Source: Stenotrophomonas terrae
GTDB taxonomy: Bacteria; Pseudomonadota; Gammaproteobacteria; Xanthomonadales; Xanthomonadaceae
Length of the DNA stretch: 64,000 nt
Reading direction: 5' to 3'
NCBI RefSeq assembly: GCF_001431465.1
Contig: NZ_LDJJ01000013.1
Coordinates: 1-64,000 of the forward strand
Under the pieces are notes generated by a model. The model saw only the letters and a list, made by a program, of their open reading frames with translations. It made no database searches and was not told the origin of the DNA. The position numbers were made by a program, and so were the translations under genes. Below, piece by piece: positions 26,514 to 34,336 of this stretch. Positions within the stretch are counted from its first letter, which is position 1. The number at the start of each line of letters is the position of its first letter.

Positions 26514-27212
26514 TCAGAACAGGTCGGCATGGGTAAAACCAAAATCGACCAGCTCCGCATCGGTAATGGGGCCGCGCCCTTGACGTGCATACAGCGCGCG
26601 CGCACTCGGTCTTTCAGCAGGTTGCAGCAGCACGGTATTGCGGTCGAAATCGCTGCCTATCACCACGAACACCGCCCGCGAGGGCCAGGACTGCAGGAAC
26701 TCGGCCATCGGCACCACGCGATTGCCCAGGATGGGGTCGGCAATCTCGGCCACGCCATCACGCACCTGCTTGAGCACGACGAAGTGGCGGAAGCCACGCA
26801 CATCCATCAACACCAGGCCAGGGACCCGCAGGTTCGCCAAGCGGTCTTCATCAATCCGGTAACCGCGCCCGCGCATGCCCAGCGATTCCACGTAACGCTT
26901 GATGTCCAGCAATGAGAATCCGCGTTGTTTCACCAACTCCGGATCGGCCACCCCCATCATTCCCTCGATCACCGTCGCCTCATCGGTATTCAAGTGGTAG
27001 GCATGCTTGAGGATCGTGGCCAAGGCCGCGGCGCCGCAGCTGTAATCGGTCTGCTGCCGCACCAGGTTGCGGAAACGCCGTTCTTTCATGCTCTCGATCT
27101 TGCCGCTGTACAGGGCCCCATTGGGCAGCACGCCGTTGAATGCCACCTCGCCCGCATGCAGCAGGCCAGGAGACAGCGACAACGCACAGGTCAGCAGCAA
27201 GCAACGGAACAT
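26514..27212 (-). CDS. fapD: FapD-like periplasmic C39 peptidase
   Basis: A papain-fold protease of 232 residues with a Sec signal peptide (ending near LLHAGE). Catalytic Cys is in QQTDYSCGAAALATIL, His in GFRHFVVLKQV, and the following DPILGN supplies the Asp. C39 domains normally sit on bacteriocin ABC exporters; a free-standing exported one is the hallmark of FapD, required for Fap fibre biogenesis. The ATG at 27212 is chosen, with GGAGG ten bases upstream; the GTG at 27218 is an alternative. Paired hairpins separate it from the fibre subunit gene. Confidence 0.82.
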   Translation of the reverse strand: MFRCLLLTCALSLSPGLLHAGEVAFNGVLPNGALYSGKIESMKERRFRNLVRQQTDYSCGAAALATILKHAYHLNTDEATVIEGMMGVADPELVKQRGFSLLDIKRYVESLGMRGRGYRIDEDRLANLRVPGLVLMDVRGFRHFVVLKQVRDGVAEIADPILGNRVVPMAEFLQSWPSRAVFVVIGSDFDRNTVLLQPAERPSARALYARQGRGPITDAELVDFGFTHADLF

Positions 27213-27218
27213 GAACAC

Positions 27219-27356
27219 GGCGCCTCCAGCGAATAGGAAGGTGGGAGCCCCCCCTCCCGGGGGAAAGGAATGGGGGCTCCCGGAACCCGGTCATTGGCGG
27301 ATGGCCGGGCTTGTTGCGCGAAGCCGGTGCGTCATCCAAAAGGATGGCGCTTCCGG
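27219..27356 (-). promoter_or_regulatory. Two hairpins between the fibre subunit and protease genes
   Basis: Reading the minus strand, the first stem (27329-27350) pairs GCGCCATCC with GGATGACGC with one mismatch, a few bases after the subunit stop. The second (27243-27281) has perfect 10-base arms GGGAGCCCCC and GGGGGCTCCC. Neither has a T-run. They could hold back RNA decay or reduce read-through, favouring the subunit. Confidence 0.5.
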
Positions 27357-28835
27357 TTACTCACCACCCGGGTTGCCCGGCGGAGTGCCACCGCCGGTCG
27401 AGGGCTGTGCAACTGCCAGCGCAAGGCTGTTGGCCTGCAGGTTGCCGGTACCGGAGGACACGTTCACACCGATGTTGCCGGAGGCGTTGGAGAACGCCGA
27501 GCCCGACAGACTAGCGGTATTGGTCGCATTGACCGCCACCCAGTTGACGGTGCTCACCTGCCCACTGAGGCTGGCCGTCAGATCAGCAGTTCCCATCTCG
27601 CTGAACTTGCTGGTGCCCTTCTCATCGGTATCCCATGCCATGCCACCCACGCCCGGCCTGTTCGGGTTGGCCACGGCACCCTGGGTCTCGTTGTCCCAAT
27701 CCGAGTGACCAGTCTGGTCGCCCGACGGATGCGTATCGCCCGACCAGTTATCCACGTAGAAGTTGGACTTCTGATAGGAATTGCCGGTGCCGGTGTACTC
27801 GCCGGTGCCGCTGCCCTTGGTGGTGCCCGTCACCTTGCCGCTCAGGTTTACATTGACGGTGCTGACCATGCGGTCGTAGTAGCCGTTGTTCTCGACGCGG
27901 TTGCCGCTCGAGGTCTGGTTCGAGCTGATGGTCGAGGTGGCATAGGCGCTGGTGGCAACCGAAGCGGCCAGAGCGTTCTTCTGCTCGTTGTTGTTACCCG
28001 AGGTCACGTTGACGCCGATGTTGCCGGCCGCACCGGAGAACGCGTTGCCGCTGATGCCAGCATCATTGGTCACGCCATGGTTCCAGGTCATGTTGTTGGT
28101 GCCGGCCTGATTCACGAACACTTCGGCGTCAGCCATGCCAAAGCTGAAGGACGCATCGGCAGCGGACAGCGCAGCAGCATTGTCCTGCGCGTTGTTGTCA
28201 CCGGCAGCCACGTTGAAGCCAAGGTTGCCCGAGGCATCGGAGCCAACGTCATCGCCGATCGAAGCGGTGTTTTCCAGCAACCCATTGCGGGCGTGGTTAC
28301 CGGAGATCGCCTGGCGGTTGTCAATGATGGCAATCGCGGCCGAATCCAGATCGATGTCGCCGGTAATGGTCGGGTCACCGGAGAAGTTCACGTCCGAGCT
28401 CAGACGGATGTCCTTCTCGATGTTCACATCAACGCCGTGGTTGTTCTTTTCCTTGCGTTCGTCGGCGGAGATGTTCGAGGTCTTCTGTACGTTCTCGGTG
28501 ACATCGTTGGACCAGGTGTTGCTGGTCTGCGTGTTGCTGGTCGTCTCGGTATTGGTGCGGGTGTCAGTGTTGTTGCGCGTATCGTTGTAGCGCAGTCTGG
28601 CAGCGGCATCCAACTTCAGATCGATGTCGGTATCGATCGCGGTGTTTACATCGGTATTTACGTTGGTATTGGTATTGGTGTTCGTATTTGTGTTGGTGTT
28701 GGTGCGCGTCTCACTCACATTGTGCAGGTGATTGATGGTCGCGCTCGCGTTCTGATCGTCCGCCGCACTGGCCGCCGCACTCATGGTGAATGCGGTAACC
28801 GCCATGGCGAGTACATTCCATTTGATCGCTTTCAT
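27357..28835 (-). CDS. fapC: FapC-like major amyloid fibre subunit
   Basis: A 492-residue secreted protein with a signal peptide ending near AAASAADD. Residues 44-70 are an Asn-Thr dipeptide tract. Three imperfect repeats with a GNIGVNVxxGxxNxQxNxLA pattern lie at about 190-225, 257-293 and 440-474, separated by Asn/Gly/Ser linkers. This three-repeat, two-linker plan and the ADASFSFG segment match Pseudomonas FapC. There is no cysteine, so the C-terminal CxxC I associate with Pseudomonas FapC is absent. The ATG at 28835 follows GAAGAGGG; a GTG at 28886 overlapping the previous stop is less likely. Role: main fibre of a biofilm amyloid (inference). Confidence 0.75.
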   Translation of the reverse strand: MKAIKWNVLAMAVTAFTMSAAASAADDQNASATINHLHNVSETRTNTNTNTNTNTNTNVNTDVNTAIDTDIDLKLDAAARLRYNDTRNNTDTRTNTETTSNTQTSNTWSNDVTENVQKTSNISADERKEKNNHGVDVNIEKDIRLSSDVNFSGDPTITGDIDLDSAAIAIIDNRQAISGNHARNGLLENTASIGDDVGSDASGNLGFNVAAGDNNAQDNAAALSAADASFSFGMADAEVFVNQAGTNNMTWNHGVTNDAGISGNAFSGAAGNIGVNVTSGNNNEQKNALAASVATSAYATSTISSNQTSSGNRVENNGYYDRMVSTVNVNLSGKVTGTTKGSGTGEYTGTGNSYQKSNFYVDNWSGDTHPSGDQTGHSDWDNETQGAVANPNRPGVGGMAWDTDEKGTSKFSEMGTADLTASLSGQVSTVNWVAVNATNTASLSGSAFSNASGNIGVNVSSGTGNLQANSLALAVAQPSTGGGTPPGNPGGE

Positions 28836-28882
28836 GGTGCCCTCTTCAGGTTTTCTGATGCATCGGGTGGATGGAGCTGTGC

Positions 28883-29518
28883 TCACGGGGTGGCCTGCAC
28901 GGAGATGCTGAATCTGTTCTCCGTTGCATTGCCTGATCCCGCGATCTGATTGAGTTGCAATACGCCGTCAAATCCACGTAGTGCGGATTCCTCCACGCCT
29001 ACCCGTCGGGTAGCGCGCGGGTCGGTGACGATGGACTGCCCCCCCGCCGACGCGAGCACCTCGGATGAAGTCATTGCTTCATCACTTGCCTCGCGTATGC
29101 CCTGTGCAGCCAGCGTCGCATTGACGGAGTTCAGCTCCGCATTGCCGCCGCCACTGGCCTGATTGATTGAAGCGATGCCGCTGGCTCCGGCCAGCGCATT
29201 GCCACCGATCACGGCCGAAGCCTGCATCGGTGTGTTGTAGAGATTGGCTTGCCGCTGCTGCAGGCTGCGTACGCTTGACGCTGCCTGGCTGCCATTGGCC
29301 ATGCTGTGCAGGTTGGCCTGCAGGTTGAGCTCACCGGCGGCCTGGTTGACCTTGATCGAGCCATCCGCGCCAGCCAGCGCATTGCCGTCGATGCGGCTGT
29401 CCGCAGACAGGTAGGACAACATGCCGATGTAGCTGTCGGTGCGCGATTGCGCCTGCGCCGCGCCGACCAGCAGCAGTGCCAGCACTGCGCCCGACAGACG
29501 GAGGAAGGCGGTGTTCAC
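28883..29518 (-). CDS. fapB: FapB-like minor amyloid / nucleator subunit
   Basis: A 211-residue secreted protein with a signal peptide ending AQAQ. Three imperfect repeats of the form GNALAGAxGxxxxNQAxGxxNxxxN lie at residues 44-74, 105-137 and 178-207. They are related in pattern to the repeats of the large downstream subunit, as Pseudomonas FapB is to FapC. The gene begins at a GTG that overlaps the upstream stop as GTGA. By position and repeats it would be the nucleator or minor fibre component; this is inferred, as sequence similarity could not be measured. Confidence 0.6.
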   Translation of the reverse strand: MNTAFLRLSGAVLALLLVGAAQAQSRTDSYIGMLSYLSADSRIDGNALAGADGSIKVNQAAGELNLQANLHSMANGSQAASSVRSLQQRQANLYNTPMQASAVIGGNALAGASGIASINQASGGGNAELNSVNATLAAQGIREASDEAMTSSEVLASAGGQSIVTDPRATRRVGVEESALRGFDGVLQLNQIAGSGNATENRFSISVQATP

Positions 29519-30048
29519 TTGCCACCCGGCCCAGCTGGCTGGCCCAGCGGGAACTGCGCCAATGCGCCACGCACCTGATCACCGATACCGCGTGTGGCAC
29601 CGCCTACGGCACCCATCGGGCCGCCGATGGCACGCGACATCTGCCCACCGGACAGCATTCCGTCTCCGCCGGTTACCCGTCCCAGCGTGCCACCGACCAT
29701 ACCGTTGGTTACCCGCTCCACCGTGGTCTGGCCATGCCCGCTTGCCAGGCTGCTGGACATACCTGAGCCCATCGACGCGTAGTCGTCATCACTGAGTTCG
29801 CTCATGCCACCAACACCCAGCGCGGCGCCCACTTCCTTGCGCGGCGATGGATCCGCGATCAGGGCCATGCCCGGCGGTGCCGGCCGATAGGCCGGGCGGG
29901 TGGATACGTCACGCAGCAACACGATCTCCCCCGGCTGGGCCTTGACACCTTGGCGTGCGCCGGAGGCCAAGGCGCTCTCACTGGCGGCAGCGCCGATCAG
30001 CAATAGTCCGATCAGGGCGGCATAACGATGTAGGGTCCAGCTGTCCAT
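29515..30048 (-). CDS. First gene of the Fap-like operon, secreted Gly-rich protein
   Basis: A 177-residue protein with a signal peptide (YAALIGLLLIGAAASESALA) and no recognised domain. The middle has PGEIVLLRDVSTRP and MSELSDDDYASM, and the C-terminal third is Gly-rich with small repeats (GMVGGTLGRVTGG, GGPMGAVGGATRG). It holds the fapA position. Pseudomonas FapA is a small secreted factor that affects fibre composition, but I cannot confirm homology. The ATG at 30048 is preferred over the longer frame from 30138 because the signal peptide starts there and the -24/-12 promoter lies inside the longer frame. It overlaps the next gene by four bases. Confidence 0.6.
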   Translation of the reverse strand: MDSWTLHRYAALIGLLLIGAAASESALASGARQGVKAQPGEIVLLRDVSTRPAYRPAPPGMALIADPSPRKEVGAALGVGGMSELSDDDYASMGSGMSSSLASGHGQTTVERVTNGMVGGTLGRVTGGDGMLSGGQMSRAIGGPMGAVGGATRGIGDQVRGALAQFPLGQPAGPGGK

Positions 30049-30082
30049 TGCGTCGTCCACTCGTAACAACGCGAGTGAGGGA

Positions 30083-30097
30083 GCAGTAACCGTGCCA
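30083..30097 (-). promoter_or_regulatory. Sigma-54 (-24/-12) promoter of the Fap-like operon
   Basis: On the minus strand the sequence is TGGCACG-GTTA-CTGC, followed by T. The consensus is TGGCACG-N4-TTGC, so there is one mismatch and both the GG and GC doublets are correctly spaced. Transcription would begin near 30071, about 22 bases before the ATG at 30048. Confidence 0.75.
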
Positions 30098-30144
30098 AGC
30101 TTGAATCTCTTTTGAAAACATATGCTTGCATTCCGCAAGCGGCG

Positions 30145-30286
30145 TTACAGGTGTATCCCTGTCACAGCCCTGCGGATTTCAAATGCGGCGTATGCCCGCC
30201 TGCTGAAACACCGCGGACCCAAGCCGGGCGCGGCTTTCACGCAGGTGTATCAGCGCTGTTACAGACAGTTGTTACAGCTGCTACAG
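30145..30286. promoter_or_regulatory. Cluster of TTACAG boxes, possible activator sites
   Basis: TTACAGG-TGTAT-CCTGTCA (30145-30162) is a near-perfect inverted repeat. TTACAG at 30259 and 30272 and CTACAG at 30281 form a second cluster. They lie about 50 and 165-190 bases upstream of the -24 element, where enhancer sites of sigma-54 activators are usual. Confidence 0.35.
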
Positions 30287-30337
30287 CCAAACAGGCATTG
30301 GTCTGTGGGAGCGACGCATTGGCGCAAGGCAACGCCT

Positions 30338-30433
30338 GTAGGAGCGGCGTTAGCCGCGAAGCTGGGGCAGCTTTCAGATGTCATGCATGCAAGGACTGCA
30401 GCGCTGCCGGCTTCGCGGCTAACGCCGCTCCTA
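30338..30433. repeat. REP pair, GTAGGAGCGGCG family
   Basis: GTAGGAGCGGCGTTAGCCGC begins at 30338 and the inverted copy ends at 30433, with about 48 bases between. It is the same dimer form as at 11929. Confidence 0.85.
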
Positions 30434-30485
30434 CACTGCCGCTGTAACTCTGCTGGCAGCACCAAGACACCTGCCGCAGGGATAG

Positions 30486-30524
30486 GAAAAAAAAATCCGA
30501 TGCCAGAGTCCTGGCACCGGATTT
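30486..30524 (-). terminator. Hairpin terminator of the symporter gene
   Basis: On the minus strand AATCCGGTGCCAGG pairs with CTGGCATCGGATT and is followed by a run of about nine T. Confidence 0.85.
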
Positions 30525-30601
30525 CGCTCAGCTCGAATATTCAACCGGCCAGCATCAACGCGCTGCTGGCCGTTCACGCGGATGCCGCGGCGAACTGCCG
30601 C

Positions 30602-31933
30602 TCACTCCAGATGACGGCCATTGGCACCGCCGCCCATCGCCGGGGTGCCTGCCGCATCGTAGACCTGCTGGTCGAGCAACCCGGTTTCCTTGGCCACGAT
30701 CACCGGCACCACCATCTGCCCGGTGACATTGGTCATGGTGCGCATCATGTCGAGGATGCGGTCGATCGCGTACAGGTAACCAATCGCCTCCAACGGCAGG
30801 TTGGCTGCGCTCAATACCACCGTCGCCATCACCACCGCCGTACCTGGCACGCCGGCGGTACCAAAACTGCCCAGCACCGAGGCGATCAGCACGATCACGT
30901 ATTGCTCGGGCGTCAACGGCACACCGGTGTATTGCGCAATGAACACCGCACACAGCGCTGGATATATCGCGCCGCAGCCGTCCATCTTGATGCTGGCGCC
31001 CAGGGGCACCGCGAACGAGGCGTAATCCTTGTTCACACCCAGGTTGTCACTGATCGAACGCATCGCCACCGGCATCGCGGCGAAGCTCGACGAGGCCACG
31101 AAGGCAACCTGCATGCCCGGCGCCGCACCGCGGAAGAACTTCCACGGGTTGAGCCCGTGCACCAGCAACAAGCCGCTGTAGACCACCACGATATGCAGCG
31201 CGCAGGCCACATACAGCGCCAGTACGAAATTGCCCAGCGGCAGCAGCTTCTCGAAACCATAGCTGCCCACCAGCCCGGCGATCAGGCCGAAGGTACCCAG
31301 CGGCGTCATCTCCAGCACGAAGCGGGTCACCTGGATCATGATCTCGCTCATCTGGCCGACCAGCTTGCGCGCCTCGTTGACCTTCTCGCCCAGCTTGACC
31401 ATCGCAAAGCCCAGCAGGCCAGCGAAGAAGATCACCGGCAGGATCGAGCCACGCCCGGCGGCCAACACCTGCTCACCGGCCGCATTGGCCTTGGTGCCGA
31501 TGCCGGCCAGCGCATAGAACACATTGGACGGCACCACATCCATCAACACCTTGGCGATGGACGGCACGTCACGCGGGGTGTACGTGGAATCCACCGCCAG
31601 CTTGAGCCCGCCGGTACCCGGCTGCATCACCGTGCCGACCAGCAGGCCGATGCCCACCGCAAACGCGGCGGTGATGACAAACCACAGGAAGGTGCGGCCA
31701 CTCAGCGCCGCCACCGACTTCTGTCCATGCAGCGAGCCAATCGCATTGATCACCGCAAAGAACACCAGCGGCACCGCGATCATCTTGATCAGGGTGACGT
31801 AGAGCTCGCCCAATGGACCAAAAAAGGTCTCGGCAGCCGGCCCCAGCGCCCAGCCCGCCAGCGCGCCCAGCACAAAGCCGCCCACCACCCGCTGCCAGAA
31901 GGGGATCCGCAGCCAGGCAGAAACCACATTCAT
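30602..31933 (-). CDS. Dicarboxylate/amino acid:cation symporter (DAACS family)
   Basis: An inner-membrane carrier of 443 residues with about eight helices and two hairpins. Family marks are the serine-rich hairpin VAFVASSSFAAMPVAMRS, the VPLGASIKMDGCGAIYPAL helix (variant of the NMDGT motif) and the second hairpin FGTAGVPGTAVVMAT. It imports glutamate, aspartate or C4-dicarboxylates with sodium or protons. The usual NMDGT reads KMDGC, which places it in the branch with altered cation site. The ATG at 31933 is chosen; upstream codons lack conservation features. It is followed by its own terminator. Confidence 0.9.
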   Translation of the reverse strand: MNVVSAWLRIPFWQRVVGGFVLGALAGWALGPAAETFFGPLGELYVTLIKMIAVPLVFFAVINAIGSLHGQKSVAALSGRTFLWFVITAAFAVGIGLLVGTVMQPGTGGLKLAVDSTYTPRDVPSIAKVLMDVVPSNVFYALAGIGTKANAAGEQVLAAGRGSILPVIFFAGLLGFAMVKLGEKVNEARKLVGQMSEIMIQVTRFVLEMTPLGTFGLIAGLVGSYGFEKLLPLGNFVLALYVACALHIVVVYSGLLLVHGLNPWKFFRGAAPGMQVAFVASSSFAAMPVAMRSISDNLGVNKDYASFAVPLGASIKMDGCGAIYPALCAVFIAQYTGVPLTPEQYVIVLIASVLGSFGTAGVPGTAVVMATVVLSAANLPLEAIGYLYAIDRILDMMRTMTNVTGQMVVPVIVAKETGLLDQQVYDAAGTPAMGGGANGRHLE

Positions 31934-32084
31934 ATCGTCAATCCGCAGAACAAATCGAAGGTTGCCACGATAGCGCAAGGCCTGAGCCAGCACGATGCCC
32001 ACAAAGAAAAGCTGCGTGTCATATGCATGCCTTCCAGGCTTGACCATAATGGCGGTCTGCCTTCATCCAGCGGTAACAACCCCG

Positions 32085-33785
32085 ATGCACAAAGCCAGTT
32101 TCCTGTCCGCCGCCCTGTCCACCCTGCTGCTTGGCGCATGCGCCAGCACGGCCCCGCAGTCCGGCGCGGCCAGCGCAGTCAGTGTTGACGTCCCCCAGAT
32201 CACCCGCCCGGACGGGGAAACACCGCAGTGGTGGTACCGCGATGGCGCCGCCCGCGCCGCCGGCAATGGCGCCATGGCCGGCAAGGCCAAGAACGTGATC
32301 CTGTTCCTGGGTGACGGCATGAGCCTGACCACCGTGGCGGCCGCACGCATCCTGGAAGGCCAGCGCAAGGGCCAGCCGGGCGAAGAAAACCTGTTGTCCT
32401 GGGAGCGCTTCCCGGCTACCGCATTCAGCAAGACCTACAACACCGACTCGCAGACCCCCGATTCGGCCGGCACCATGACCGCCATCACCACCGGCGTGAA
32501 GAGCCATATGGGCGCCATCGGCGTCAGCGCCGGCAGCCGCAGCAACTGCGCCGACAGCATGCCCAAAGGCCTGCTGACCTGGCTGCAGTTGGCCGACAGC
32601 GCCGGCATGGCCACCGGCATCGTCTCCACCGCACGCCTGACCCACGCCACCCCGGCCGCCACCTACGCGCACTCACCGGAGCGCAACTGGGAGAACGACA
32701 CCGACCTGCCGGAAGCCGCCAAGGCCGCCGGTTGCGTGGACATCGCCCAGCAGCTGATCTCCACCGCCCGCTACGGACAGGGCCCGCTGGTCGCCCTGGG
32801 CGGCGGCCGTGGCCAGTTCACCACCATCAACGAGCAGGACCCGGAATACGCCGACAAGGTCGGCCTGCGCCTGGATGGCCGCAACCTGGTGGCCGAATGG
32901 CAGGCCAAGCACCCGCAGGGTGCGTACGTCTGGAATGCTGACCAGCTCAAGGCCGCCGCCAATGCACCGGCGCTGCTGGGCCTGTTCGAGCCGGACCACA
33001 TGCAGTACGAGCAGGACCGCGCCAAGGACCCGGCCGGTGAGCCGTCGCTGGCCGAACTGACCCGCGCCGCCATCGCCAACCTGTCCAAGCACCAGGAAGG
33101 CTTCGTGCTGATGGTCGAGGGCGCGCGCATAGACCACGCCAACCACAGCGGCAACGCCGCCCGTGCATTGGGCGACACCATCGCCATGTCCGATGCGGTC
33201 AAGGCAGCGGTTGAGGCCACTTCTGCCGACGACACCCTGATCATCGTCACCGCCGACCACTCGCACACCTTGAACTTTGTCGGCTACCCGGCGCGCGGCA
33301 ATGCCATCCTCGGCAAGGTCAAGGACAAGGGCGGCGAAGACGGCATGGGCGCGTTGGACCTGGCCCGCGACGGCATGGGCATGCCTTACACCACGCTCAG
33401 CTACGCCAACGGCCCGGGCTATACCGGCGCCAGCAACCAGCAGCCGGCTGGCCCGAAGCGCTTCCCGCATTCGCCCAGCAGCTTCGAGGCCGCCAATGGT
33501 CGCCCCGACCTGACCCACGTCGACACCGAGCACCCGGACTACATGCAGGAAGCATTGGTGCCGTCCAAGAGCGAATCGCACGGCGGCGAAGACGTCGGCA
33601 TCTGGGCGCGTGGTCCGGGCAGCAAGGCGGTACGCGGCACGATGGAGCAGAACACCATCTACCACCTGATCGTGCAGTCCACCCCGCGCCTGCGCGAGCG
33701 CCTGTGCGCATTGGGCACCTGCGACACCCACGGCGTGCCGGTGGAACTGCCGCAGCCGGCCAATTTCGAACGCACGGCGCAGTGA
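32085..33785 (+). CDS. Alkaline phosphatase (PhoA family), lipoprotein
   Basis: A phosphomonoesterase of 566 residues. The lipobox LGAC gives an acylated cysteine at 19, so it is membrane-anchored on the periplasmic side or outside. NVILFLGDGMSLTTV carries the first metal ligand Asp, PDSAGTMTAITTGVKS has the phosphorylated Ser127, and VEGARIDHANHSGNA and VTADHSHTLNF supply metal-binding His and Asp residues. It frees phosphate from organic esters. No pho box was identified. Its stop overlaps the next start as GTGA. Confidence 0.93.
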   Translation: MHKASFLSAALSTLLLGACASTAPQSGAASAVSVDVPQITRPDGETPQWWYRDGAARAAGNGAMAGKAKNVILFLGDGMSLTTVAAARILEGQRKGQPGEENLLSWERFPATAFSKTYNTDSQTPDSAGTMTAITTGVKSHMGAIGVSAGSRSNCADSMPKGLLTWLQLADSAGMATGIVSTARLTHATPAATYAHSPERNWENDTDLPEAAKAAGCVDIAQQLISTARYGQGPLVALGGGRGQFTTINEQDPEYADKVGLRLDGRNLVAEWQAKHPQGAYVWNADQLKAAANAPALLGLFEPDHMQYEQDRAKDPAGEPSLAELTRAAIANLSKHQEGFVLMVEGARIDHANHSGNAARALGDTIAMSDAVKAAVEATSADDTLIIVTADHSHTLNFVGYPARGNAILGKVKDKGGEDGMGALDLARDGMGMPYTTLSYANGPGYTGASNQQPAGPKRFPHSPSSFEAANGRPDLTHVDTEHPDYMQEALVPSKSESHGGEDVGIWARGPGSKAVRGTMEQNTIYHLIVQSTPRLRERLCALGTCDTHGVPVELPQPANFERTAQ

Positions 33786-34309
33786 GCCGGATCCGGCATG
33801 CTGCCGTATGGCCAGTGGCAGCATTGCTGTCACTGGTCACGGCGCCAGCGCTCGCGTTGGTCGACCACCCTTGCTACCGGATGGACACCGACACGTTCAA
33901 GATTCTGGAGGGCTGCAAGCGGGCCAGCGATGGCACGCTGATCGTCGCCGAAACTGCGCTGGCGCAGCTTGAGTACGATGCTGATGGGCTGGCCGCTGTC
34001 ATTGCCGGCAAGCATCACTACTACCTGCGTCGCGATGGCCGCCATCTGGCGGTGATCACCTACGACAACGGGCCGGACTATTTCGAGGAAGGCCTGGCCC
34101 GGGCCTGGGTCGATGGCCAGATCGGCTACTACGACCGCCAACTGCAGCCGGCTTTCGCTGCCCGCTTCGATTGGGGCTGGCCCTTCAAGGACGGCATTGC
34201 CGAAGTCTGCCAAGGCTGCGCCCCCGGCAAACCCGATGCCGACGGCCACACCGCGATCGAAGGCGGCAAGCATTACCGCATCGATCGGCAGGGCAAAATC
34301 CTGCCCTGA
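33782..34309 (+). CDS. Secreted WG-repeat-like protein of unknown function
   Basis: A 175-residue protein with a signal peptide ending near APALAL. The C-terminal half has WVDGQIGYYDRQLQPAFAAR and FDWGWPFKDGIAEVC, the pattern of a WG beta repeat, plus GGKHYRIDRQGKIL. Two cysteines follow (VCQGCAPG). The GTG start overlaps the alkaline phosphatase stop, so the two are made together. The function is unknown. Confidence 0.7.
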   Translation: MSRIRHAAVWPVAALLSLVTAPALALVDHPCYRMDTDTFKILEGCKRASDGTLIVAETALAQLEYDADGLAAVIAGKHHYYLRRDGRHLAVITYDNGPDYFEEGLARAWVDGQIGYYDRQLQPAFAARFDWGWPFKDGIAEVCQGCAPGKPDADGHTAIEGGKHYRIDRQGKILP

Positions 34310-34336
34310 GCTGGATTTGCAGGCGTTTGGGCCTGT

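Larger units (their letters stand above)
30049..30601. other. Intergenic region with promoter, repeat pair and terminator
   Basis: This is 553 bases between the symporter stop and the Fap-like operon. It contains the sigma-54 promoter at 30083, several TTACAG-type boxes at 30145-30286, a REP pair at 30338-30433 and the symporter terminator at 30486. No gene is supported. Confidence 0.7.

Noticed and set aside
26514..27212. C39 peptidase as part of a bacteriocin system
   Set aside because: There is no ABC transporter, no immunity gene and no double-glycine precursor, and the protein has its own signal peptide.
27357..28886. Asn/Gly repeat protein as a simple adhesin or a curli subunit
   Set aside because: There are no csg genes, no autotransporter anchor and no LPxTG. 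The neighbouring exported C39 protease and coiled-coil barrel exporter fit the Fap type better.
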